Shown: piece after piece, positions 54,490-63,609 of the stretch
How positions within the stretch are numbered: the first letter of the stretch is position 1
Layout of the letters: each line of letters starts with the position of its first letter
Origin: Thermoplasmatota archaeon
Lineage (GTDB): Archaea > Thermoplasmatota > Thermoplasmata > Thermoplasmatales > Thermoplasmataceae
NCBI GenBank assembly: GCA_023381355.1
Contig: JAMCUL010000006.1
Span: 1 to 64,000, forward strand
Direction: 5' to 3'
Length of the DNA: 64,000 bases
Position numbers and translations under genes: made by a program
The notes under the pieces: generated by a model
Databases searched by the model: none
Told to the model about the DNA's origin: nothing
The model's input: the letters and a program-made list of their open reading frames with translations, nothing else

Positions 54490-54853
54490 GCCATTAACAG
54501 GATCTGTTCCACTGAAAGGATATACGACATCAATCGTTTTGAGAATGCAGAAAGACTTGCGCCATTCTCTGATATTGATCCTGCATTAAAAGAGGGTGGG
54601 AGACCAAGATCTGAAAAAAACAATATCAAAGAAGGGAGATTCATCAATGAGATCTGCCGTATGCCAGAGCACACCTGCAGCAATAAGAAGTAATCCAGTC
54701 ATTTCAGAATTCTATCATCCCAAGGTAGATGGTGAAAAGCCAAAGAAGAAGGCCCTTGTTACAGCATCAAGGAAACAGTGCAACATCATATGATCAGTAT
54801 GGCAAACGACAAGTCCATTCGAGATGCCAGAAAGATTCAGGACGAAGGAATAA
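54490..54853 (+). pseudogene. Remnant of an IS110-family transposase (C-terminal part)
   Basis: In frame 1, IYDINRFENAERLAPF and then SDIDPALKEGGRPRSEK match the IS110 C-terminal domain (Transposase_20: the ...RF.sa..l..y.GldP... pattern). At an A7 run (54611-54617) the frame shifts by one, and frame 2 continues TISKKGDSSMRSAVCQST, then NPVISEFYHPKVDGEKPKKK and ALVTASRKQCNII. An in-frame TGA follows, then SVWQTTSPFEMPERF and a final stop at 54853. The N-terminal DEDD catalytic domain is absent and no flanking repeats are seen (IS110 elements lack terminal inverted repeats). The ORF track shows only the second fragment (54596-54793). Confidence 0.8.
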
Positions 54854-54935
54854 ACCAGAGAAGAGCTATATTAAATATAAATATGGACCAGCTGTATCTA
54901 TGAAGCTGAACCAACCCAACGGGGTTCTTTTAAAG

Positions 54936-54954
54936 CCCAAAAAATTATATTTAG
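54936..54954 (+). promoter_or_regulatory. TATA-box promoter of the P5C-dehydrogenase-like gene
   Basis: CCAAAAAATTATATTTAG is centred about 26-28 bases before ATG 54974 with no Shine-Dalgarno, consistent with leaderless transcription. It lies just after the transposase remnant. Confidence 0.45.
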
Positions 54955-54973
54955 TAATCTGCAATATGAACAT

Positions 54974-56524
54974 ATGCCATTCGATAATGAGGTAACTTTT
55001 GTAAAATACACCAAAGCAGGCAAGGAGAAGGAGTTTCACGATCTTTATGAGGATGCTGTGAAGCTCTCAGAGAAATATCTCAATAAGGAATATCCCAATA
55101 TAATCGGAGATGAGATTATTGAGAAAGAGAAAGTCAAGCTTATATCTCCAATTAATGGGAAGGAAATTGCGACTTTCCAGGCAGGGAGCAAAGAATCGGT
55201 TGAGCGTGCAATTGAACTTCTTAAGAAAGGTCAGAAAGAATGGTTCGGAATGGGTTATGTAAAAAGAGCTTCCGTGATGCTTAAAGCTGCAGATCTGGTT
55301 GCAAAGGATAAGTTCCTTATTTCTGCAATCCTGGCCCACGAAAACGGAAAGACCAGGATGGAGGCTGTCGCCGATGTTGATGAGGGTATTGATTTTCTTA
55401 GATACTACGCACTTAATCTCATCGAAAATCAGGGGTTTGTCAGGTTCACCGGGAAGGGGTATGATAATGAGGAAAGTGTGAGTTACATGAAGCCATATGG
55501 AATTTTTGCCGTAATAGCTCCTTTCAACTTCTATGCAATTACCGCTGGAATGGTTGCTGGACCCCTTGTAACCGGAAATGCCGTAATCCTGAAGCCCTCA
55601 AGCAACATTCCTCTAAGCTCGTATCTATATATAAAGACACTTTACGAGGCAGGAGTCCCAAGAAATGCGCTGGCATTCATTTCTGGAAAAGGAAGCGTTA
55701 TAGGTCCTTACATAGTTTCACACAGAGATATTTCCGGGGTACTTTTTACAGGATCCAGACAGGCAGGTATAGACATATTCAAGAATGCAACAAGAGATAG
55801 ACCGAAAGTGGTGATAACAGAAATGGGAGGAAAGGATACCATCATTGTTACAAACAAGGCAAAACTTGAAAAGTCCGTGAATGGTGTTTACAGGGCTGCA
55901 TTCGGTTATTCTGGACAGAAATGCAGTGCATGTTCCATTGCTTATGTTGAAGAGGGGATATATGACGATTTTGTGAAGAAAATCAAGGAGGTAACAGACA
56001 CGTTAAAACTTGATGATCCAAGGCGGAAGGATACATACCTGGGACCCGTCATAAATGAAGAATCTGTTGAAAAATTCAGGGATGCCATTGAAAGGGCAAG
56101 GAAAGAGGGAAAAATCCTTGCCGGTGGAACCGTTCTGGATAAGCCAGGATTCTATGTGCAGCCTACACTTGTAACGGATCTTCCCCAGGAATCCTATATA
56201 GTTCAAAACGAATTATTCCTGCCGCTTCTTGCCATTGTAAAGGTCAAGAGTCTTGATGATGCAATTAGCAGGGTGAATAAATCAGACTATGGGCTGACAG
56301 GAGGGATCTTTACTGAAGACCCTTCAGAGATCCAGAAGTACTTTGACGAAGCGGAAGTTGGAGTTATATATGCAAACAGGGAGAGAGGCGGGTCAACTGG
56401 AGCAATGGTTGGTTCCCAGCCATTCGTGGGTTGGAAGCTTAGCGGTATAAGCGGCAAAGGCACAGGGTCCTTCTACTACTTGCAGCAATTCCTCAGGGAA
56501 CAGTCCCAGACAATTGCGCACTGA
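54974..56524 (+). CDS. 1-Pyrroline-5-carboxylate dehydrogenase-like aldehyde dehydrogenase
   Basis: The 516-aa ALDH-superfamily protein has the P5CDH hallmark GQKCSACS around Cys316 and TEMGGKDTIIV (general base). The C-terminal RGGSTGAMVGSQPFVGWKLSG also matches the P5CDH group, not general ALDH. It would oxidise glutamate semialdehyde to glutamate in proline or arginine degradation; no proline dehydrogenase gene is in the window. The 3' end overlaps the convergent lipB gene by 32 bases. Confidence 0.88.
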   Translation: MPFDNEVTFVKYTKAGKEKEFHDLYEDAVKLSEKYLNKEYPNIIGDEIIEKEKVKLISPINGKEIATFQAGSKESVERAIELLKKGQKEWFGMGYVKRASVMLKAADLVAKDKFLISAILAHENGKTRMEAVADVDEGIDFLRYYALNLIENQGFVRFTGKGYDNEESVSYMKPYGIFAVIAPFNFYAITAGMVAGPLVTGNAVILKPSSNIPLSSYLYIKTLYEAGVPRNALAFISGKGSVIGPYIVSHRDISGVLFTGSRQAGIDIFKNATRDRPKVVITEMGGKDTIIVTNKAKLEKSVNGVYRAAFGYSGQKCSACSIAYVEEGIYDDFVKKIKEVTDTLKLDDPRRKDTYLGPVINEESVEKFRDAIERARKEGKILAGGTVLDKPGFYVQPTLVTDLPQESYIVQNELFLPLLAIVKVKSLDDAISRVNKSDYGLTGGIFTEDPSEIQKYFDEAEVGVIYANRERGGSTGAMVGSQPFVGWKLSGISGKGTGSFYYLQQFLREQSQTIAH

Positions 56525-57191
56525 GAGTACCCCTTTTAAAATCTTCTATCTCGAATCTTTTTATGATATTCCCTATAAGGATTTCCCTGACCTCGTCCAT
56601 GATATAATTTTTTCCTGTTTCTCTTTGCACTGACGTCATTATTTCCCATCCGAATCCACATGGGTTGATAAATGAGAACCTTTCAAGATCGGGTTCTATG
56701 TTAAGAGCAGTTCCATGCAAAGTCGCATTCATCTTTATAGCAAAACCAGTTGATCCAATCTTTCTTGATCCAACCCAGATACCTGTTTCCTTTCCAAGTC
56801 TTGACTCTGCATTCTGCACGCCCAGATTGTATAAAGTATCTATCTCTGCCAAATGTGCATTTTCTATAATTCCAAGTATATTTGTCCTGAGGTGCTTCAT
56901 GTTCAGGATATAATATGCAATGATCTGGCCTGGCCCGTGATAGGTAATTGATCCTCCACGTTCTATCCTTACCGGATTTTTTATCCTGTCATCGATGTGT
57001 TCTGTATGTATCCCGCATGTGTACACATCCTGATGTTCACATAAAATTATAAAACCAGTATCCTCTTTTTCATTAACATGATTATTTAGGTCCCTTTGCA
57101 GGTCAAGAACCCTCTGGTATGGTTCAACCTGGCCTGCCAGGATTGTTATTTCTGTATCCTTAAAGTTCTCTTTCCAGCCTATCTCTGACAT
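56493..57191 (-). CDS. lipB: Octanoyl-[acyl carrier protein]:protein N-octanoyltransferase LipB
   Basis: The family motifs are complete: RGGSITYHGPGQ, the catalytic Lys in RKIGSTGFAI, and the catalytic Cys in FINPCGFG. LipB transfers octanoyl groups to lipoyl domains. ATG 57191 is chosen because the ORF-track start (57269) lies deep inside pckG; the gene still overlaps pckG by 32 bases. It also overlaps the 3' end of the convergent ALDH gene. No lipoate synthase LipA is in the window. Confidence 0.9.
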   Translation of the reverse strand: MSEIGWKENFKDTEITILAGQVEPYQRVLDLQRDLNNHVNEKEDTGFIILCEHQDVYTCGIHTEHIDDRIKNPVRIERGGSITYHGPGQIIAYYILNMKHLRTNILGIIENAHLAEIDTLYNLGVQNAESRLGKETGIWVGSRKIGSTGFAIKMNATLHGTALNIEPDLERFSFINPCGFGWEIMTSVQRETGKNYIMDEVREILIGNIIKRFEIEDFKRGTLSAQLSGTVP

Positions 57192-59022
57192 TATGGTACG
57201 TTCTCCAGAGTTCCTCGGGAAACATTGAGCCGAATGATTTAAAGAATGGCTCAATTGTATCGAATTCATTCAGGAAGCCTTTTGCGTCTATTTCAAGGAT
57301 CGATTTTATCTTATCGCGTTCTACATTGGCTGGAAGCCTGAGATCATCAATATTTGGAACATATCCCATCGGAGTATCCACTGCACTCGTAATTGTCCCA
57401 TCAATCCTCTTCACGATCCATTCGACGACTCTCATGTTCTCTGAGTACCCGGGCCAGATGAAATTCCCCATCCCGTCTTTTCTGAACCAGTTCACATTAT
57501 AAATTTTTGGAGGATTTTTAAGTATTTTTCCTATTTCAATGTAATGCTGGAAATACTCACCCATATTGTAGGGCATGAACGGCCTCATTGCCATTGGATC
57601 ATTTCTCAGTTCTCCTACTTTTCCTATAGCAGCTGCAGTTGTCTCAACACGTTGCATTGCACCAAACAGTACACCTTCATTCCATGACTTTGCCTCCATT
57701 ATAAGAGGAATCAGATCACTTCTTCTTCCCCCAAACAGGAAAGCAGAAACCGGTGCCCCCATGGGATTTTCATAATCCTTTGACAGATCGGCATACTCGT
57801 GTATTGGTGTGGTGAATCTGGAATTTGGATGGGCAATCTTTTCTTTTCCATCATATACCCTTCCCTGCCAGTCAATAACTCCATCAGGCACAGGACCCAT
57901 CCCTTCCCAGAATGGATTTCTGTCCCTGTCTATTCCGACGTTCGTAAAGAGGGTATTCTTCATAATCGCCTCCATTGCCCCCGGATTTGTTTTCATGCTT
58001 GTATGCGGAGCAACACCGAAAAAGCCATATTCAGGATTTATGCCTCTCAGTGTGCCTTCCACATTGTTCATCCAGGTTATATCATCACTTATGAGGGAAG
58101 TTGCCCACCCCTCTTTCGCGTAATGTTCAGGAGGCTTCAGCATTGAAAGATTAGTTTTCCCGCTTGAACTTGGGAATGCGCCTGATATAAATGTTGATTT
58201 GCCGCTCGGGTCCTTGACCTCTATAAGCATCATATGTTCTGCAAGCCATCCCTCCCTCCTTGCCTTGAAAGATGCAATCCTGAGTGCATGGCACTTTTTA
58301 CTGAGCAGTGCGTTTCCACCATAATCTGTATTGAAACTGACGACAAGACCCATCTTCCTGTTCTCATCGGGAAAATGCATGATAAATCTCTTCTCTGGAT
58401 TCAGCCTCGCTGTTGAGTGGAGGCCAAGAACATAGCTATTCTTCATCGCAATTGATTTTGCCACCTTTTCTCCAACCCGTGTTATTTTCATAAGATTGAG
58501 GACGACGTACCTGCTGTCAGTGAGTTCAAAACCACCGTCACCGAATCCTGAACTGAGTGGACCAAGCCAGTAGGGCACCGCGTATAGCACTTTACCCGCC
58601 ATGCTTCCCTTGAGGTTTGAAATTGCTATCTTCATTGCATCCCGGGAATTCATCCAGTTGTTAGTCGGACCGACTTCTTCCGGACCCCTTTCGGTACATA
58701 TGTATGTATCCTTCTCTGATCTTGCAACATCAAAGGGAGGGCTTCTGTAGAGATAGCAGTTTGGAAAATTTGACTCGTTAAGCTTTATAAGTTTTCCTTC
58801 GCGATGCAATTCATCAGTAATTGTCTTTTCTTCATTACCGTCTATAACATGTATTGAATGAGCACCGGTAAGGAATGCATATTCAGTTATGAGATCCGAA
58901 ACCTCGTTGAAAATACCCTCATTTTCCTTCCTGAGTAATTTCATAAATAAGCTACTACCGATCTCCTCTCTGTATGATTGAACAAACTGTCCCTGCTTGG
59001 CTTCTTTTTCAACACCTAACAT
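57160..59022 (-). CDS. pckG: Phosphoenolpyruvate carboxykinase (GTP)
   Basis: The 620-aa enzyme has the kinase-1a P-loop GAFPSSSGKTNLS near residue 285, the GTP-form metal-site region ITWMNNVEG and PMGAPVSAFLFGGRR. It converts oxaloacetate to PEP for gluconeogenesis using GTP. It is divergent from the HTH regulator at 59192; a shared ~170-base region lies between. lipB follows and overlaps its 3' end, so lipB may be co-transcribed. Confidence 0.94.
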   Translation of the reverse strand: MLGVEKEAKQGQFVQSYREEIGSSLFMKLLRKENEGIFNEVSDLITEYAFLTGAHSIHVIDGNEEKTITDELHREGKLIKLNESNFPNCYLYRSPPFDVARSEKDTYICTERGPEEVGPTNNWMNSRDAMKIAISNLKGSMAGKVLYAVPYWLGPLSSGFGDGGFELTDSRYVVLNLMKITRVGEKVAKSIAMKNSYVLGLHSTARLNPEKRFIMHFPDENRKMGLVVSFNTDYGGNALLSKKCHALRIASFKARREGWLAEHMMLIEVKDPSGKSTFISGAFPSSSGKTNLSMLKPPEHYAKEGWATSLISDDITWMNNVEGTLRGINPEYGFFGVAPHTSMKTNPGAMEAIMKNTLFTNVGIDRDRNPFWEGMGPVPDGVIDWQGRVYDGKEKIAHPNSRFTTPIHEYADLSKDYENPMGAPVSAFLFGGRRSDLIPLIMEAKSWNEGVLFGAMQRVETTAAAIGKVGELRNDPMAMRPFMPYNMGEYFQHYIEIGKILKNPPKIYNVNWFRKDGMGNFIWPGYSENMRVVEWIVKRIDGTITSAVDTPMGYVPNIDDLRLPANVERDKIKSILEIDAKGFLNEFDTIEPFFKSFGSMFPEELWRTYHNVRDRLEREL

Positions 59023-59156
59023 TTCAAGCTACCTGCAGTTGTTTATTTTTTTCCTGATATAAAGTTGTTGATAATAATATTCGTCAGTTACATAATCTTC
59101 CATTTGAGCATAAGCAGGGCCAGTTAGATCATGTAACAAGGCAGCAGAATATAAGA

Positions 59157-59170
59157 AATATATAAATAAT
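59157..59170 (+). promoter_or_regulatory. TATA-box promoter for the HTH regulator
   Basis: AAATATATAAATAATAG is centred ~29 bases before ATG 59192 and ~17 before ATG 59180. The first spacing is typical of a leaderless archaeal transcript, which favours 59192 as start. Confidence 0.4.
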
Positions 59171-59191
59171 AGAAACAGGATGCACCATGAA

Positions 59192-59968
59192 ATGGGATCA
59201 GACCAGCACATTAAAGACGTAAATATGATGGAGATTTCAGTTCTCATTAAAGTGATAAAGGGCGAAAGAAACCTCGCAGAAATCGCCAGAAGCCTTGATA
59301 TCACGCTCCAGGGCGTGAGATATTATATAAACATCTTGAGACAGGATGGATATCTTCTGGATCTTGACATCACGAGCAAGGGTTATGAGTTTCTCTCCTC
59401 TTCACTGTTCCAGATAAAAAAATTCCTGAACGATAATTCCGATTTTCTTTCTGATGCCAACGGATGGGAGGTCATATGTGACGATGATATTAAATCCGGT
59501 GATATTGTATATCTCCGGATGGCAGACGCATATCTTCATGCAAGCAAGAAGAATGTTTCATCAAGCAAGGCAAGATCAGTATCAGATAGCAGTAGGGGCC
59601 AGCGTGCAATCATCGGAGAAATACAGGGAATAATAGAAATTAATTTCGGAAAGGTAGAGGTGCTGCTTATAAAGGATCTTGACAGCAATAATTATGAAAA
59701 GTACATGAAGGAAATTAAAGACGTGAAGAAGAATTTGAATGACAGAAGTATCTTCGTGCTCGGTGAAGGGGCAAGAACACTTTTCGAAGATGGTGATGGA
59801 ATAAACGTGTTTTCCCCCTTAAGGGGTGCATTTGATTCTGCAGTTCGAGGGATGGATTCACTGGTCATTTCCACGGAGGAAGCGTTCAACCTGAATTTTG
59901 AGGAATTTTCGAAACTCAAGGAAGAATTTACAAAAGTAGATGTAACCCTGAATTTCCTACAAATATAA
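59192..59968 (+). CDS. HTH transcriptional regulator with C-terminal effector-like domain
   Basis: The ~258-aa protein (ORF track starts four codons earlier) has an N-terminal winged helix (NLAEIARSLDITLQGVRYYINILRQDGYL) and a C-terminal ~170-residue domain with no recognised family. The latter includes SGDIVYLRMADAYLHASKK and a serine-rich linker followed by GEIQGIIEINFGKVEVLLI and a late RSIFVLGEGARTLFEDGDG. The domain layout resembles archaeal one-component regulators that bind a small ligand. It is divergent from pckG and might regulate it, as many divergent regulators do. Confidence 0.72.
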   Translation: MGSDQHIKDVNMMEISVLIKVIKGERNLAEIARSLDITLQGVRYYINILRQDGYLLDLDITSKGYEFLSSSLFQIKKFLNDNSDFLSDANGWEVICDDDIKSGDIVYLRMADAYLHASKKNVSSSKARSVSDSSRGQRAIIGEIQGIIEINFGKVEVLLIKDLDSNNYEKYMKEIKDVKKNLNDRSIFVLGEGARTLFEDGDGINVFSPLRGAFDSAVRGMDSLVISTEEAFNLNFEEFSKLKEEFTKVDVTLNFLQI

Positions 59969-60104
59969 TAATATATTTATTTAATAAATTAAATTTTTAT
60001 ATGTCTAACAAATAACGAGAAAAAACAGATGGGAAAAAAATCATAAACGAATCATTTACATAAATATTTAAATAAGTTGAAATTATCACTAATAAATTAG
60101 TACT

Positions 60105-60111
60105 GAGGTGA
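60105..60111 (+). promoter_or_regulatory. Strong Shine-Dalgarno pointing to an out-of-frame upstream ATG
   Basis: GAGGTGA stands five bases before ATG 60117, which opens a 34-codon ORF that is out of frame with speH and overlaps its start. The speH start itself has GGAGG (60119-60123) only three bases upstream. The arrangement may affect speH translation. Confidence 0.4.
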
Positions 60112-60116
60112 ATATG

Positions 60117-60221
60117 ATGGAGGACGATGAAGGTGGCCGTGGGAATGCACATTCTTGCAGATATGTATGGGATAAAGCCGGAGCTTCTGGAGACAAAAGA
60201 TATCCTTATGGATATAATTGA
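60117..60221 (+). CDS. Short upstream ORF overlapping the AdoMet decarboxylase start
   Basis: ATG 60117 starts a 34-codon reading frame (MEDDEGGRGNAHSCRYVWDK, then on to a TGA at about 60221). It has the best Shine-Dalgarno in the region and overlaps speH in another frame. Codon use cannot show whether it is translated. It might be a leader ORF controlling speH or simply a fortuitous frame. Confidence 0.3.
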   Translation: MEDDEGGRGNAHSCRYVWDKAGASGDKRYPYGYN

Positions 60222-60519
60222 GGAATCCGTCAGGGTTGGAAACCTCACGAAGATATCTTCAGATTACTACCAGTTTGAGCCTGTTGGTGCAAGTGGAGTT
60301 GTACTGTTAGCTGAGTCTCATATTTCTTTCCATACGTGGCCGGAATTTGGCTTGATTACACTTGACCTGTTCACATGTGGCGACCCACATAAAGCAGATG
60401 TGGCCTTTGAATACATAAGAGAGGTTCTAAGGCCAACTGAGATCGATTTCAAGAAGCATGAAAGGGGAGAAAAAGTTCCTGAGACAACGGTGATCCCGGA
60501 ACCCCTGGGACCACAATAA
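60127..60519 (+). CDS. speH: S-adenosylmethionine decarboxylase proenzyme
   Basis: The 130-aa pyruvoyl enzyme precursor has the self-cleavage site AESHISFHTWPE; cleavage before Ser64 yields the pyruvoyl subunit. LDLFTCGDPHKA supplies the catalytic Cys region. The product, decarboxylated SAM, donates aminopropyl groups for spermidine-type polyamines; pdaD at 46.4 kb provides agmatine. The start MKVAVGMHILADMYG matches the family. The following exchanger gene starts about eight bases after the stop. Confidence 0.93.
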   Translation: MKVAVGMHILADMYGIKPELLETKDILMDIIEESVRVGNLTKISSDYYQFEPVGASGVVLLAESHISFHTWPEFGLITLDLFTCGDPHKADVAFEYIREVLRPTEIDFKKHERGEKVPETTVIPEPLGPQ

Positions 60520-60526
60520 ACCACTG

Positions 60527-61411
60527 ATGAACAATAGATACATTTCAATAATTATTCTTCTGGCTGTTTCCTTTATTCTTTATTTCTATGACAATATAAT
60601 TTCTGATTTCATTCTTGTAGTGGTTCTTGTTGCGGGCCTGGATCTATCATCTGATTTAGTATTTGATCAGATGGTTGAATCACCCGGATCGGATTATAAT
60701 TATTCCTTTCTCCTGCTTGGTTTTATAACTTCCCTGGATGAGATACTGGTTGCAGCTGGATCTGTGTTTTCTGGATTTCCGCAGATTGGATCCGGTGCAC
60801 TTCTCGGCTCATCAGTCCTGATCATTATTCTGTATTCCATGATCGTTGCTATTTCAAGAAGTACATTTCATTTCATGCATCCTTACTATTTCCTCATTTT
60901 CCCGTTTATTCTTGTTCTTGAATTGATTTCCTACAATTATTCTCTTAACGCGACTCCTGTCTATGCACTGTCCATTATTGTGTCACTTGTTGTTGTCTGG
61001 AAGGTGATCAGGGGATGGCAGATAATTCCAGGGAAAAGTGAAGGAGGGAGGATGACAGGTTTCATCTTCCTGATCCCACTTGTCATTTTTGCCCTCCTAC
61101 TTTCCATAGGTACTGAGAGGATATCCAGTGCTGTAAAAATCAGTCAGTTCATGTCAGGTTTTCTGATACCTGGGGTACTGGGGACTATCCCAGAAATGAT
61201 CATGATTTATGGAACTTTCAGAAGAAACATTCATAATGCGGGCGAAGGATTGCTGACAGGTAGCACAATTATGAAGGGCACGCTCCTGTTCCCTGTTGTC
61301 CAGGTGCTGTTCTATGCTGATACCAGGGCTGACACACCACTGATAATATTCTCAGCAGTAGTTTCTGTATTCTTTGCATGCGTGTTATTCTTTAAAGAAT
61401 TCAGGCCTTAG
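60527..61411 (+). CDS. CaCA-superfamily (Ca2+/Na+ exchanger-like) membrane protein
   Basis: The 294-aa protein has about ten hydrophobic helices and the two inverted alpha-repeats of the calcium/cation antiporter family: GFITSLDEILVAAGSVFSG, with GSGALLGSSVL, and GVLGTIPEMIMIYGTFRRN, with GEGLLTGSTIM. The usual Pro-Glu in the first repeat is Asp-Glu here. It exchanges Ca2+ or other cations for Na+ or H+; the ion is not determinable. It follows speH by about eight bases and converges with infB (11-base overlap). Confidence 0.82.
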   Translation: MNNRYISIIILLAVSFILYFYDNIISDFILVVVLVAGLDLSSDLVFDQMVESPGSDYNYSFLLLGFITSLDEILVAAGSVFSGFPQIGSGALLGSSVLIIILYSMIVAISRSTFHFMHPYYFLIFPFILVLELISYNYSLNATPVYALSIIVSLVVVWKVIRGWQIIPGKSEGGRMTGFIFLIPLVIFALLLSIGTERISSAVKISQFMSGFLIPGVLGTIPEMIMIYGTFRRNIHNAGEGLLTGSTIMKGTLLFPVVQVLFYADTRADTPLIIFSAVVSVFFACVLFFKEFRP

Positions 61412-63146
61412 TCCCCCAAAATATATTGTCCTTTCTTTTTATCTTGATTATTTCTTCCAGTGTCCCCATAGTGGCCTCATCAAGCGCATTTGAGCGTAAT
61501 GCCCTGACGACCTCCTCATTGATGTCGACATAAATAGGTCTTTCGGGAAATATCTGCCTGTTCAGGGTCACACCGTCAATTGCAACTGCAACCTCAGAAC
61601 CGGCTTCAGCAAATTTCTTTGAAGTTTCACCTTCCCGTATACTTTTGATTGTACCTGCATACTTGCCATCTTCCCTGATGAGATTATCGTCTACCTTTAT
61701 CCTGCCGGACATCACCTTTACACCGACTATCACAGGTTTAGCTGCCCTGAATATATAATCAGGCATTATAACAAATTTAGAAGGGACTGGCATACCCTGC
61801 TTTCTTTCCTCTTCCATGGCATTCTTACGGTTCACCAGCCATTTATCAATCTCCTCAACGAGATGGTATATAACTCCAGAAGTAACTATTCCAATATCAT
61901 ATGCCATAACTGATGATTTCGCATCAGGGGATAATTCAACATTAAAGCCTGCAAGAATTCTATCCATCGGATCTGTTAATGTTGAAACATCGATAAGGTC
62001 TCTCTTACTGATCTCTCCTATCTGGGCTGACCTTATCTGTATATTCTTCTGTCCCATCTCGTAGGCGATTGCTTCCAGTGAGCCAAGAGTGTCTGCTTTT
62101 AACGTAATTCCATGCTCGGCAAGTTCAATCTTTATTTTTGTCTCGTCCGTGAGCTCCTTTCTTGCCTCTTCCTCATTCCCTGGATTTATTTCTATCACGG
62201 TGGTGCCAGGTAGAACATCATAGCTATCAGAAAGCACAATCCTGACACCTGCTGCCGAAGAAACACTTGATTTTTCAATAACCCTGGTTGAACGGTTTGA
62301 CGCATTTACAAACATTGCCCTGATCTTGGTCTCTTTTATGCCATGTGATGTATTTACAAGGATTTTGGAGCCTGCCTTGAACGTGCCCTGATAGAGTATA
62401 CTGTCCAGGGTTAATCCAAGTGAATCACCACGTCTCACCTCGAGAACGCTGGCTTTTCCGTCACCTTCCTTCTTCGATATGGATTCAGAAAGATATTTCT
62501 GTGCCAGTCCTGTAACAGTGAGAAGGATCTCAATGATCCCTATTCCATACTTCGCACTTGCAGGTACTATAGGAACGGATTTTGTAAAATCAGAAATTCT
62601 ATCGTACCTTTCAGAGGGCAGATTGTACTGATACATCTGGTTCACAATATTGTAAATCTTGGTTTCCATGTCAGCTGCATATTCTTCTCTCTGCTGCTTA
62701 AGGAATTCGGGAAGTGGCAGTTTATCGGTCTTCCTGAAGAGGGAGATCATATCAATCTTGTTTGCCACAATAATGAAGGGGGTCTTGAACTTCTTCAATA
62801 TATTTATTGATTCAACAGTCTGCGGCATCAACCCTTCGTTTATGTCAATGACAAGGATCGCAATGTCAGCCAATGCTCCTCCCCTGGTCCTCATGTTTGC
62901 AAATGCAACATGTCCAGGGGTATCTACAAATAGGAGACCCGGTATCTTAAAAATATTTTTGGTTACCCTGCCATCGGATAATTCTACAATACGGTTAATC
63001 CCAATCTCGGTGGCAGCGATTCGCTGGGTTATTCCACCCTCTTCCTTCTTGCTTATGGCAGTACCCCTTATGGAATCCAGAATGCTTGTTTTACCGTGAT
63101 CTACATGGCCTAAAACACAGATTATGGGTTGCCGTAAGGTTGACAT
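61401..63146 (-). CDS. infB: Translation initiation factor aIF5B (IF2-like)
   Basis: The 581-aa GTPase has G1 GHVDHGKTS (about residues 12-20), G3 DTPGHVAF, G4 NKID and a beta-barrel C-terminus. aIF5B promotes subunit joining in archaeal initiation. It is the last gene of the conserved S28e/L24e/Ndk/infB cluster; the ndk stop is 16 bases before its ATG. Confidence 0.95.
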   Translation of the reverse strand: MSTLRQPIICVLGHVDHGKTSILDSIRGTAISKKEEGGITQRIAATEIGINRIVELSDGRVTKNIFKIPGLLFVDTPGHVAFANMRTRGGALADIAILVIDINEGLMPQTVESINILKKFKTPFIIVANKIDMISLFRKTDKLPLPEFLKQQREEYAADMETKIYNIVNQMYQYNLPSERYDRISDFTKSVPIVPASAKYGIGIIEILLTVTGLAQKYLSESISKKEGDGKASVLEVRRGDSLGLTLDSILYQGTFKAGSKILVNTSHGIKETKIRAMFVNASNRSTRVIEKSSVSSAAGVRIVLSDSYDVLPGTTVIEINPGNEEEARKELTDETKIKIELAEHGITLKADTLGSLEAIAYEMGQKNIQIRSAQIGEISKRDLIDVSTLTDPMDRILAGFNVELSPDAKSSVMAYDIGIVTSGVIYHLVEEIDKWLVNRKNAMEEERKQGMPVPSKFVIMPDYIFRAAKPVIVGVKVMSGRIKVDDNLIREDGKYAGTIKSIREGETSKKFAEAGSEVAVAIDGVTLNRQIFPERPIYVDINEEVVRALRSNALDEATMGTLEEIIKIKRKDNIFWGTKA

Positions 63147-63162
63147 ACAATAATATTACACC

Positions 63163-63609
63163 TCAGAAAAGGTCTTCGTCCCCATACTGGAACTCAATAA
63201 TTTCGTTTTTGCTGAAGAAGATTGGATATTCATGCATGAATGATTCGTCAGAATCAGAAGCATGGATTATATTCCTGTCAATACTGATTGAATAGTCTCC
63301 CCTTATGGTGCCAGGCGCTGATTTTGAACCGTCAGTTGCCCCTGTCATCGTCCTGACCACAGATATTGCACTCTTTCCTTCAAGAAGTATTGCGACTATC
63401 GGGCCACTGGTGATATATGAAACAAGATCCTTGAAAAAAACCTTGTCCTTATGGACATCATAATGTTTCCTTGCCATCTCTTCGCTGACTTTCATCAGTT
63501 TCATTCCTATGATGTTGAGACCTTTTGATTCCAGCCTCTTTATGATTTCACCTGAAAGACGTCGCTTTACGCCGTCTGGTTTTATAAGGACAAGCGTTCT
63601 TTCACTCAA
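63163..63609 (-). CDS. ndk: Nucleoside diphosphate kinase
   Basis: The 148-aa enzyme has the phosphorylated His116 in [29 protein letters not shown] and the N-terminal [11 protein letters not shown]. It transfers gamma-phosphates among nucleotides. It overlaps the L24e gene stop by four bases and precedes infB. Confidence 0.96.
   Translation of the reverse strand: MSERTLVLIKPDGVKRRLSGEIIKRLESKGLNIIGMKLMKVSEEMARKHYDVHKDKVFFKDLVSYITSGPIVAILLEGKSAISVVRTMTGATDGSKSAPGTIRGDYSISIDRNIIHASDSDESFMHEYPIFFSKNEIIEFQYGDEDLF

Noticed and set aside
59969-60104. AT-rich direct-repeat-like region upstream of speH, considered as CRISPR or origin
   Set aside because: No regular repeat-spacer spacing is present; low complexity and TATA-like elements explain it.
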